Assembly: GCA_029721515.1 (NCBI GenBank) | Contig: CM056567.1 | Coordinates: forward strand, 4,663,507-4,727,506 | Direction: 5' to 3' | DNA from: Synanceia verrucosa | Taxonomy: Eukaryota; Chordata; Actinopteri; Perciformes; Synanceiidae | DNA length: 64,000 nucleotides | Shown: piece after piece, positions 13,266 to 24,519 of the stretch | Layout: each line of letters starts with the position of its first letter | Numbering within the stretch: position 1 is the stretch's first letter | Program-made: the position numbers and the translations under genes | Notes under the pieces: generated by a model | What the model was told of the DNA's origin: nothing | Seen by the model: the letters and a program-made list of their open reading frames with translations, nothing else | The model's database searches: none

Positions 13266-13469
13266 TTAACCCTTTGAGTGCCAAGGATGAATACTTCCTC
13301 TAAATAGAACACTTGAGTGTAAACGTATATGTACATTTTTCCTTTTTTTTGCAGCAGGGACAAAAGAGCGCTCTCACGCAGCCTGTGTAATACTGGGGAT
13401 TCTGGGAGATGTAGTCAGAGCATAAGGCACTTTCTGTTTTAAAAAAGGTTCTTGCACTCAAAGAGTTAA
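13266..13469 (+). mobile_element. piggyBac-like MITE, internally deleted copy (subfamily A left end)
   Basis: TTAA flanks both ends (13266-13269 and 13466-13469), and the ends are CCCTTTGAGTGCC and GCACTCAAAGAG. The left interior (TAGAACACTTGAGTG, then GCAGCAGGGACAAAAGAG) matches the copy at 29890 and not the GACGTAATAATACGTC type. The central body is deleted. Confidence 0.82.
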
Positions 13470-14216
13470 TATCGATACAGGTATTTTACCTGACTTCATG
13501 TATTATTTTTGAACATCATAATAATAATCATCATCCTGGCTGATGATTTTTCGATCAGAAATTCACTTGAGAAATATCGAAGCACTTCTACTAAGCGACA
13601 CCATTTAATGAGGAACGATGCGGCTGCCCCATGTGGTGATGACACAGTGATGAAAGCCGAAGCTTTTCTGGTGCTAACTGTAAATTAACAAAGACTTTTA
13701 ATTAAAGAACTTTAATAAAGAAAAAGACAATCAAACTGATGACTTAATTGATTCTAACTATGAGAAGTTAGTGTGCTTCGTTCCAGGGTTGGTTAGCAGA
13801 GCTGGAGCTGCTGCCAAGATGTTTAATCATGCTTAATAAATTGCAGCAGACAAGACTGTGTCTAATCTATTAATAGGCCCACATCATTACATTGTGATTT
13901 GCATCTGGAAAGGGTCCAACTGTGGACGTACTCCTACTGTACTGAGCTGAAAGCAAAAAGCCCGCTGCCATATCTCATACAGGAGCGATACGTCGCCTAC
14001 CAGGGGATGGAAATGTGATTAAAAATAACGTCCTCCTAATGCATTATCTATTGTGAGAATAGTGTTTCAAAAACCACATATGCATATGCAAAACTGTAAG
14101 CATGCAAAGAACTGATTTCACAGAACAATGTTGTCAAATAAAAACACAAGGCAGAAGATTAGCAGGGGCAAAACAAAGGGAGCTCCAATAAAAAGCAAGC
14201 ACATGTGTTCATCTGC

Positions 14217-14274
<58 letters not shown>

Positions 14275-15025
14275 TTAATTGTATTCTTCATTCATTGTGA
14301 GGAGGCCTGCTGCTAATTAGCTTAGGCATGGTTTTGCTTATTGTATTTATTTAATTTCTTCATGGGCTGCACCAAGGTGTAATTTGGAACCACAACAGGA
14401 GCATTTCTTGCTATGGTTTATATGCACAAGGGATTGGGAGTGCTGGGGCTGATTGCCGTTACTACGACAACTCTCTCTTTTTGTGCCAAATGTAAAACAA
14501 AACTGAACAACATCCCTTCATAGCACTGGCATAAACACAATACTGTAAATCAAATGAAGAGATTACTGTATGTGTGCTAGATTAATTTCCACAAAGTTTT
14601 ATTTTGAGGTTCATCTCAATAATATTTCAGAGAAACAGCATTGCAGGACTGTTTGGGGCCACATGGACTCCTAACAGCGGTGGGTACAGCATCACTAGAT
14701 GGAACATTTCCTTTAAAAGTTGTCTCCGGCTGAAGTTTTGCAGAATCAAGAGAAGACACTTTCAGGTGATTGGGCATCCAGCTGAGTTTGGCTGAAAACA
14801 CATTCCATATGTATTGAGTATTATAATGGAGAGCGACTTTAGCTGCTTCTTTTCCGGGCTCATCGCAGACTTCAAATACAAAAAATCCCTGTTGAGGCTC
14901 TTTGCACTTGTGTGCATGTGCGTCGGCTTGTGTACTATTGTCTGCTGTATGTATATACAGTGTGCAGGTCTGTGAGCGTCATGTGCTTATAGGTGTTTTT
15001 TGTCATCTAAACGTACACATAAACA
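13470..15025. other. gene desert, unique sequence
   Basis: No gene is seen. The CA tract is at 14218. The stretch 13790-13930, with GTTTAATCATGCTTAATAAA and ATTGTGATTTGCATCTGG, has the high-complexity look of a regulatory block. Confidence 0.45.
14218..14272 (+). repeat. (CA)n microsatellite
   Basis: Uninterrupted CA run of about 27 units. Confidence 0.95.
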
Positions 15026-15495
15026 CTAATTTCTGCTGAATGTGGAATGAAGACGATGTCCGTCGATGTCCCTCGTCTGTTGATAGCCACCAGATCTGCC
15101 TGCTGCGACAGCTGGAATCACGAGAACGAGATCTCGCTGATTAACGAGACCTCTCGAATTCACATATAATCACACGATATAGCGGGTTGTAGTGTAGCGT
15201 AACTGAAAAGAAAACCAACCTGTGTCCACTGAGTAGAAGAAAATCTATTATACGATCTGCCGTGAACGTCGATTATTTTATTTTGAAAATAAACCAGATG
15301 TTTTATTTTGTGTCTGTGCATGACTTCCTGTCCCGTACGATCTGCTCTGTGCTGAATTCATGCGCCGTGCTCTGTCTGTTTGTTTCGGCAGGTGTCGGCA
15401 CGTCGGTGGCGTTCTGAAACTGACACATTGATTTGAATGAAAACGTATCGGGTCTGACAAAACGTCGTCGTCGTTCTGCATCCAGTGGAAATTAG
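15026..15495. mobile_element. MITE family 2, copy 1
   Basis: The inverted ends are CTAATTTCTGCTGAATGTGG and CGTTCTGCATCCAGTGGAAA plus TTAG. Inner landmarks shared with the other two copies are CAGATCTGCCTGCTG, GAACGAGATCTC, TGTGTCCACTGAGTAGAAG and AATAAACCAGATGTTTTATT. It is non-coding. The DNA transposon type is not certain; a hAT-like origin is possible, but no clear 8-base target duplication was found. Confidence 0.75.
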
Positions 15496-16957
15496 TGGAA
15501 AGAATCAGATGAGAGCACAGAATTGTCTCTGCAGTCCATCTAATCGGCAGCCATTTTTCCGGCCATGCTCACATCCTGCTGTAAGCAGACAACAGATGGC
15601 AGGACCGGGCGCTGTGGCCAATTTAGTCCACTCGTGTTTGCTAGGAAGTAATTGTGTTTTAACCTGGAGAGAAACTGAATATTACAGTCATGCAAGCAAA
15701 CAAATTATAGTCACCTCACTGGCCGGCAGATGACTCTATTTGTCTCATGTCCAGATGGAGTTTGGAGAAAATAAATTGGTCTGTTATTGTGCACGGGCTG
15801 GTTGCACTTTGTGCGTGCGACTGTTTGCTTGTCTGTCTTTCTACCTGTCTGTCTACCTGTTTATCTCCTCTACAGCTGCCTGTCTGCTGACTCATACATC
15901 AGCCCGTGTGTTTTAGTGTTGTGGCAGATGTTTCAATGCTGCAGTAAAAGCAGCAGATGAAATAAGTGTTCATGTGGATTAGAGCGTCCGTACATTCACT
16001 TTAACATCGTGCCACAGATTGTCTTTTGATGCCAAACACCACCCTGGAGGCATAAATACTTACTAGAGATTGGTATGGTTTCAAGATGAGCATTCATTAG
16101 CATGAACATCAACAAAAGATCTGCCATGCTGATCTCTCTAGAAATTAAGTCACTTTTTCTATTTCACGTCTCCCTGATTTTCTACTCTCGCTGTTTATAT
16201 AAAACATTCTTGAATGAAGTGTTCATTCACTGTCAATTCCTGCACCACGTGCCAACTGTGTGCATCAGAAATCCCCTGCAATCTTTGTTTTGGCTAGTGT
16301 GAGGCGGCAAGTGATTACCCAGAGTGCTTTCGGAAGTTAATGTTCATGGTCTGCACAGCGGGATTCTAGGAGTGATGACAGAGGAAGTGCCTCGGGGCGA
16401 GCGTCTCTTCGCTGCCATCTCACTTTCACTGTTTCTGACAACACGTTTACCCCAACAGATGGCTCCAATGCTCAAACACAGACGCTGTGAGGCTATGGAG
16501 AAATGTGTGGGCTGATACAACACAAAGATGTGCAGAAAATCCACACCAACTGATGTGAATTAATCTCGAGTTGACTAATGGGATCTCAGCAGTCTGTAAT
16601 GTGTTGAAATAACTTGGTCAGAGAGCTCCGTCGAACTTATGAAAGCAACTCATTCATCATCAGCTTATTTATTCTATAATTTCACTTCAATACAGTAAAA
16701 TACAGCTGGTTAAAAGTGAAAGCAGTGAGCGTTGTGAGGGTAAAATGTGTAGTAGCTCATCAGATATAGGAATACTGAGTGGCTGTTCTTACGTAGGTAA
16801 AAGCGATCAATGTGCATGTGAAAGGAAAAGAGTTGAGCTCTTCTTTGAAGCTGCTGAAACGACACACAGAACAATATAAGACTGACTTACTGAGTAGTTC
16901 AGACTGAACCAGAAAACCCCAAAACTCCATATAATTTTGGACCACAGTCATTTGCTC
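15496..16957. other. gene desert, unique sequence
   Basis: No gene or repeat is recognised apart from short CTGT/CCTGTCTG runs near 15820-15860. Confidence 0.5.
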
Positions 16958-17397
16958 TCAACCCTTTGAGTGCCAGTCATTTTATAAAACAGGAAGCACC
17001 TTGTGCCAGCATTTTCTGCCCATTTTGTGTTATATTTCTAATATTTTGTTCTATGTCTCTGAAAACACTGAATAGCTCAAATGAAAGAAGAGACTCTCTA
17101 TTTCATCATGAAAAAAATGTTTGTTTTTACCTTGTTCCATTCTTGTTTTATCAGAGGTAGAGTAGAGGACACTTTCACCAAAATCACCACTTTTTGTCCA
17201 GATTCTGTTTGTTTTGCTCTCTAATCTCGATCGTCTCCACTTCCTGTTTTGATATATGTGGCGTATACTGTCTCTTTATGCTATGACTACATCTCCCAGA
17301 AGCCCCAAAATTACTCACGGTGACAAGTGTGATCGGTGACAATCTGCCAAAAAAACACTTGGACGTCGAAATACATCAATGGCACTCAAAGAGTTAA
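16958..17397 (-). mobile_element. piggyBac-like MITE, near full length
   Basis: The ends are ACCCTTTGAGTGCCAG and GGCACTCAAAGAGTTAA, with TTAA intact on the right and TCAA on the left. The body holds the family landmarks in reverse orientation: ATTTTGTTCTATGTCTCTGA, TTTCATCATGAAAAAAATG, the AGAGGTAGAGTAGAGGACAC block and ACATCTCCCAGAAGCCCC. Its 440 bases are typical. No transposase frame is present; short ORFs here are chance products of the repeat. Confidence 0.88.
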
Positions 17398-19052
17398 ATA
17401 CAGATGCAATGTTGGTTCGGTGTTGCTCATTTACACAAAGCTAAAAACAGTGCATCACATAATTATTTATTCTCACTGTATGCTTTTGTTTTTTTTTAAT
17501 ATATATTTTTTTTTATATATTGTGTTGGTTGACAGAATGGACCCTATATTGTGACTGTGAGAAAAGACATTACATTAAGTAGAAAGCAGGAATTAACACG
17601 TTTTGACATCTTGGGGTTTGTGTTTTGTTTTCCATGATCATAAACTTTGTCCATGTCATGCGGATCTTTGATGCATAAAAATGCACATGGCGGTTCCTCC
17701 ACTCCAGATTTATAATAGATCTATAATAATTTAATCATGTGCAGATTTCAGTTCAGTGAAACATGATTCATGTCTCTATACAGTGATATGCAAGCAAACA
17801 CTGGAATAATCAAACACTTTATCAGCCCAAAGGATGCATTTTTATGCATATATGTCAGACATGCTTATACACTGTGTATATCCTGTATATAGGTATACAG
17901 CATGTTGGAGGCGTGTCTGTACCTTTCATAACTTCAGATTGAATTTCCTGAAAACTGTCCTCCACCAGAGACCATGGCAGAAAAATCATTCTTCTTGGAA
18001 AGAAAGAAAGAGAAAGGAGCACTGGGTGTCATACAGCGAGTGGACATGCACAGTGGAATGTGTTGGACTGTAATTATTCTCCCTGCTCTCGCTGTGTGTG
18101 GCCATCACAGAAGGGTCAGTGGCAGCTGTAATTATTCTACCTCAGCCTTTTGTCCTCTGTGCCTTTTTAGACCATGACTTTTTGTGGAGGAAATGTCCAC
18201 GTCGCCATGGTTATCTGCACTACAGGGTTGCATTACATTACATATTATGTTGCGTGTGAGTAGTGACACATAAAAAAACAAAGTTTTAATGAGCTGCAGG
18301 GACTTTTATGGAAAATATTATGCATAATTTTAGTGGTTTTATTGATTGTGCACTTCAGATAAATTGTTAAATCAGTTGTTTGGTTTTGAACACACTACAC
18401 TGAAACATACATATGCAAAGCCATTATAATATTATGACAAATACAGTCAGGGGTTGCGTGAACTGAAGGTTTTCTGTCATTGATGTTTTTTTTTGTTTTT
18501 TTTTTAAAAAGGTGACAGAAAAATCTGAAGGCCATCTGTCATTTTGACAGATTATAATTCACAGCCCTGACTGCTTGGTAGTGAGTGAGCATATTAATTA
18601 TCTATTGTCTCTCGTGATGCATGACCTAGGTGGATTCACTCAGTAAATGTCACGGCAGCTAAGTGTTGGAAGTTTCTCCAAAAAGCCCAATTACTATGAT
18701 GGTGTCGATAAAAGAGGTGAAAAAACACCACAGTTGATATTTTTCCTACTGTGTATGGCAACTGTTGTGAAAGAATCCCCTCTAGATGAAAGTAAAGCTC
18801 TATCTTAACTTATCTTATCTCATCTCATCTCATCTTATCTTATCTTATCTCTTAAGTGCAATTGCTTAATTTGATTGTTCATATGTAGCTACTGGAGCCA
18901 CAGTCAGTGGTTTTTATCACTGTGGAGAAAAAGTTACATATATTCATCTGGTTGATGTGTGATGGCACAGCGTGGATTCTCTGTTCAGCTTGTTCGGACT
19001 GAATATTATTTAAAAATGAATGAAATTTATTGAATATGGCATCAATATAATT
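17398..19052. other. gene desert between two MITEs
   Basis: No gene is seen. It has T-rich runs at 17490-17510 and 18487-18506 and the (TATCT)n tail at 18795. Confidence 0.5.
18795..18855 (+). repeat. (TATCT/CATCT)n tract
   Basis: Ten or so five-base units of TTATC/TCATC follow AAAGCTCTATC. It is probably the expanded tail of a non-LTR element whose body is short or lost. Confidence 0.75.
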
Positions 19053-19463
19053 TTAACTCTTTGAGTGTCAGCCATTTTACAAATCAGGAAGTGCCTTGTG
19101 CCAGTGTTTCTGCCCATTTTGAGCCATATTTCAAGACCCGCAGAATGTTTTGTTTTTGTTTATTCATCATGAAAAAAAGTTTGTTTTTACCTTGTTTCAT
19201 TCTTATTTTATCAGAGGTAGAGTAGAGGACACTTTCACCAAAATCACCACTTTTTGTCCAGATTCTGTTTGTTTTGCTCTCTAATCTCAATCATCTCCAC
19301 TTCCTGTTTTGAGCTCTGTGGTGTATACCATCTCTTTATGCTCCAACTACATCTCCCAGAAGCCCCAACATTACTCACAGGCTGTGTGAGACTGTGATTA
19401 GCGACCCGCTGCTGAAAAAAACACTTTGACGTATCATTATGTCAATGGCACTCAAAGAGTTGA
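19053..19463 (-). mobile_element. piggyBac-like MITE
   Basis: The left end is TTAACTCTTTGAGTGTCAGC and the right end GGCACTCAAAGAGTTGA. It keeps the AGAGTAGAGGACAC and CTCCCAGAAGCCCC blocks. A deletion of about 50 bases removes the TCTCTGAAAACACTGAATAG part after AGACCCGCAGAATGTTTTG. Confidence 0.87.
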
Positions 19464-22400
19464 GAAATTAAAGTGACAGGTAAAAATAGAGTATGACAGG
19501 ATTTTTATGACCCTGTCGGACAACAAAAAAGTCCAGCGCAACCTCTGCATACAGTTTATGTTCAAGATAGTAAATAAAAAATAACAAATAATTAGTTTTT
19601 CAGTGTGCAGGCAGTGCTTGACTGTTTTCATTTTCAAACACAACATGTTTTGTTATGCTGTGGTCAAATTCATATCCTATTAGCCTCCTCTTCCCTGCTT
19701 CTAGCCTGACTAAATGAGCGTCCGTATTGGTTAACAGAGCTGAAAACACTCCCCATTAAGGTAAACAAGATTGTACTTTCTCCTATCTCCCACATGACTC
19801 TGCCCCTAACTAAATTAAGACACTCATTTGCATAAGCGAGATGGATGAGATAGGAGGAAAACACTTCCCTCCGTGGAAAATAAGTGCACTGTTCGACGAA
19901 GTGGGAATCTCAGATGAGATGTCGAAGCCTATTAGAGCGGCCATGCTTCATCATTTTTTCATACAACGTGCTGCTGTAATAACGTTTAAGTGTTTGGAGC
20001 TTCTGATAAAAAGCTGCGACTGATAAAATGGCAGAAAGTGTGATTGTAAAATGCAAGTTAGCGGAGTGCATTTAGTTTCATAATGGATTGTTCATCAACA
20101 AACCAGAGCGGCGTGCAGCACTTTCTTTCAAAATTACATTATTTGAATATTGTAGTAATTACATGTGTATGAATAATGCATTTTTATTTTCTCTTACCTT
20201 AATTTAGATTCACGAACGGACTTCCAATATGACCCAAGATTCCAAATAACATCACAAACCCACTCTATGCAGCACTGAAGCCTTCATATTAATATCCACC
20301 CTCCTGTCCTCAACACACCCGCTCTGTGAACAGAGCAGCCAGACGCAGTAAGGTTTGTTTGTGTACTAAAAACAGCACCACAATTTGCTGCAATCAGACG
20401 CTGTGTATGGGCCGGGGCACCTGGGGCGCTCTGTGTGTGCTCCTGCTCTGCGCTGAAATTGCTGTCAACACTTTTCCCCTCCTTTCAGCGTTGCTTGGCT
20501 CTGGTTAGCAGCCTGGCTCTGTCCACTGTCCAGCCCTCCCCCACTGAGAGGAACACCATGCTGCATTCTCAGCTCCACATTTACTACCTTCAGCTCTCCA
20601 ACGCGCATGGAGAAAATTATTGTTTTCTTTCTTGCTATACCATGCTTTCTTTCTTTTCTGTGTTCGGCTGCACAAAACCAGGAGTCTGCAAGCACATTTT
20701 GTTTTTTTGTGTTTTTTAACAGCTCGCTTTAGTTTGCAGGTGACTTAGACTGAAGTGTGCTGTGAATGTGAAATATGTTTTTGTTTGGGCTTCAGGTTTT
20801 CCAGATTCAATATGCCAAGGTCTCAGTTCGATTCAATTCAAGATCTAATTTGATATCAGTTCAGTCAAGGATATTTCAGTTAAAATAATGCTGGTAACTT
20901 AGGTGCCAATACCTGCTCAAGGCTGGTTTGTTTGAGTCTGTGAGTGCTGACTGTGTTTCTGGGTGATGTCTCATCAAGTGGTTGCAGAGATTGCCACTGT
21001 ATTTTTACCTTCCCGTTGTCTTCCAACTTGTTAAATCTAAAACACATCCAAACATCAGCTTTTAAACTCGTCAGCAGTGCTTTAAGAGGTGGACTCGCTT
21101 CCGCCATGTTTGCTTGACAGCTGGCAGTAACATCTCATGAGATCTTGTTCCGTGGAAAGCAGCGCGAGACTAAACTTCAGGCTGCTTCTCCGCACATCCA
21201 ATGAAGAAAGAAATACTCAAGTTAAAAGACTGATCTAGCCTTTGTGACTGTCACCAACAGTGATATAATAAAAGAAAACAAATGTCCAAAGATGTCTGCC
21301 ATTGAAATCAGTGTTTTGACCACAATACTATTCAGCTTGTTTTGTTCTGTAGTACTCTATTCTGAAGAGACAATTAATTTGCTGCTAACTCAACAACCTG
21401 TGCACTCCCGTGGTTTTGACATGTGTGAGTGAAAAGAGTGACTCATAGACTCAGACCATTAGCGAGATGATGTAGACAGTTGCCAAGGAGAGAAAGATAG
21501 ATAAAGACAGAGAGAGAGAGAGGGAGAGAGAGAGAGAGAGAGATATCCCCACTTTGCATAACCCCCCCGGGAGAGTGTGGAAGTGGCCTCATGAATAATG
21601 CATCACTGCTTAATTTATGGCCAAACTTTAAATAGCGCTGAAACACAGGCGACACCACTATATGAAAATCTGTCTTGTTACATTATTTGCTTAGAGAGGA
21701 TGCTTTGAAACCCACAATCTAAGCCAGAGTAATTAAATAAAATCCTGGCGATGACAAACAGGATGATTTCAGATTTTGTCTGCGTCTTTTTTTTTGACAA
21801 CACATAACAGAGCTATGTTTGTTTTGTTGATTTCCGCGTTTCATTTATTTCTTATCCCGCTTATATTTCCTGCTCATCAACGCATGCACACACCCCCTGT
21901 CTAGTTAAATATTATAATATCCAATACAAGCCGCAGAAGAGTTGCTTTTCAGTCAGTCTGCAGGCTGCTGTGGAAATCTACCTTCAGGCCATTAAATGCG
22001 GTTCAGGCAGCGCCGTAAAATCAATAATCACCATGGCAGTAAACTTGGAGGACAGACTTTTAAATTTAGTCAGTAGAGAAGATTGATTATAAATCAGAAT
22101 AAATGACGCATACAAATGACAGTGATGCGTGCATAACGTGACACAGTGCCATACAGACAGTATTATAGCAGTAATTCATCAATACGTCACTCACTGTACC
22201 TGCTGATTCAAGCTTACTGACGTCAAACTAAGCGGTTTTCTGTTTTCCTGATAACTTTTGACCCTGGTGGCAATGGAGCGAACACAGGCGTGGTATGCAT
22301 TGTGTAAAAAATACAAAAAAAATCCAGCAACAGGGAGCTGATTGCAGTCTGTGCCGCTTACCTTCACCCATCTTCTGCTCCTCTCCTTCATGGTAATGAG

Positions 22401-23712
22401 GCGATGAATGGCAGCATGTCTACAGGCAGGGGAAGCAGACGCGCCATGCAGCTGTGGACTCCTACGCACATTTCTTCCCATCCCTCAGGCTCCCACCTGA
22501 AGGCCTGGTGCTTAAATGACAGAGGGGTGGATCGGCACAGACTCTGATATCCTGGCAGGAAGCAGAGGAGGAGGCGGTGTGACCTGGGCGAGAGAAATAA
22601 TGTGCTGCTGTCTCGTGTTCTTTTGTCTTTTTATTGGGTTATAAAACAGTGTATGCTCTATATTCTGTCTGCAGTGTGTCCATAATGCCTTAACTGCATG
22701 ATTATTCTATATGTGCATGTTTGGGTAAAGGAGAGCGAGGGAGCTGGAGGCTGCGTGGTCTTGTTTACTTTACTCTTGGTCCAATTAAAATGATGGATGC
22801 TGTCAGAACTTCAATTAAATAGAGAGGGGAACTCAGAAGATGCAAGGTTTTCCCCAACAATTAGTTTTTTGCTTGAGTGACAAAGTGCTTCATGTTCAAA
22901 CTTCCACAGAGGTTTGAGTTTTCCTTGAATATTCCTTTGATCCTCTACTAGATCCCCACTTCCCACTCCTGTCCCACGTTATGCTCGACACAGCACTGAA
23001 TGGAGGACATGGAGATATGTTGTGCTTTAGCTGCTCTGCCACACAGCAGGAATCCTGTCACTGTCCTTTTGTATTTGCGTGGTTAGCGTGGGTAACGCAG
23101 CAATCAGTGTGTAGCCAGCAGACAATGAAAACATAGTCTTATCCTGCAGCAAAAACAAGGAAAATGGTGTTTTGAGGATAAAGCTCAGAGAGAGAAAGAA
23201 TCACAAGTTTGAATGTAGGAGCAAAAAATGTTCACGTGTTATTCATATCAAGTGAAGCATTATTCCATCAGACCAAAAAGAAATTTGACATTTGGGTCAC
23301 GACTTGTTTGTCCAGTCAGGTTTAAGAATGATTAATTTTAACTGTTGCACAGATGCTTGAAATAATGAAATGACACCTGCTAGCTGTTGGACTGTGACAG
23401 ACCACATTTTCCTGCTTATCACATCTGATCACTCGTTTGCAAACATACAGCCGTGGTCCACAGGTGCAACATGTGGTGACGAGTTGCAGTGTGATCAGCA
23501 GCTTAGAATGGCGACAGGACTGGTTTAAACAGGACTGTCTTAAACAGGCTTAGACTGAATAAGATTAGTGAGCTGAATAAGAATAAGACTGAAGAAGTAT
23601 GCGAAGCAAATTCATTTTCAAAATGTTGGATGGAAATCCAGTCCTTTCTTTTGTTTTGTTTAGTAACCACTCTGTCCAACTTTCAACCAGTAATGAATTA
23701 TGTCTATCTTTA
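19464..23712. other. gene desert, unique sequence
   Basis: No gene is seen. The block 19680-20040 is high-complexity unique sequence and may be regulatory. A CRE-like TGACGTCA is at 22218-22225 and a GA tract at 21506. Confidence 0.5.
21506..21543 (+). repeat. (GA)n microsatellite
   Basis: Purine-only GA run with one GGGA interruption. Confidence 0.9.
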
Positions 23713-24065
23713 TTACCTCCGCCAAGGAGGTTATGTTTTCACCAGGGTTTGTTTATTTGTTTGTTGGTTTGCAGAATAACTCAAAAAAGTTGTGGATGGA
23801 TTTTGACAAAATTTGGTTAATTTGATTAATATTTGGTGGTGCGGTTGAATCGGATCTGATCACCACCAAAAATTAATCAGTTTTAAGTTAGGCCACTTCT
23901 GACCAACCCTGGAAATTTCATCAAAAACCGTCCATAACTTTTTGAGTGACTTTGCACACTGACAAACCAACAAACAAAAAAACAAACAAGCTCCAGTGAA
24001 AACATAAATAAGAAAGACGCCGCCGCCGCCGCCTTGGTGGAGGTCTGCGCTCTCTGAGAGCTTTT
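23713..24065. mobile_element. fold-back repeat with CCTCCGCCAAGGAGG ends
   Basis: It starts TTACCTCCGCCAAGGAGG then TTATGTTTTCAC. It ends with GTGAAAACATAAATAAG, a GCC run, CTTGGTGGAGG and CTCTCTGAGAG, so the ends are inverted repeats. The CTCCGCCAAGGAGG type is an abundant dispersed repeat in fish (recalled, not searched). No coding capacity. Confidence 0.65.
24016..24034 (+). repeat. (GCC)n tract
   Basis: A short run of about six CCG/GCC units within the terminal repeat of the fold-back element. The partner end has only one unit, so it arose by local expansion. Confidence 0.85.
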
Positions 24066-24142
24066 CTACTATTTTTATTGATTCAATACACAATCACTTT
24101 GCTTCCCATTCTGTCTGACTTCACAGTTGCAAACACTCACCC

Positions 24143-24519
24143 CTAATTTCCATTGGGTGCGGAACGACACCAACATCTGTTATCCGTCAATACGCACCAG
24201 ATCTGCCTGATGAGCGAGAACGAGATCACATGTAATCGCGCGATACAGCCTGTTGTAGTGGAGCATCAGTGAAAGAGAACCTCCCTGTGTCCACTGAGTA
24301 GAAGGAAAATGTTTACGATCCACTGCGAACACTGATTATTTTATTTTGAAAATAAACCAGATGTTTTATTTAGTGTTTTTACACGACTTCCTGTCCCATG
24401 ATCTGCTCTGTGCTGAATTCATGCGCTCCGCATTCAGCGGAAGTTGACACATTGATTTGAATGGAAACGTATTGGATCCGACAAAACGTCGCCGTCGTTC
24501 CGCATCCAGTGGAAATTAG
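24143..24519. mobile_element. MITE family 2, copy 2
   Basis: The ends are CTAATTTCCATTGGGTGCGG and CCGCATCCAGTGGAAATTAG. It shares CAGATCTGCCTGATG, GAACGAGATCAC, CTGTGTCCACTGAGTAGAAG and AATAAACCAGATGTTTTATT with the copies at 15026 and 34088. This is the cleanest pair of inverted ends in the family. Confidence 0.8.
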
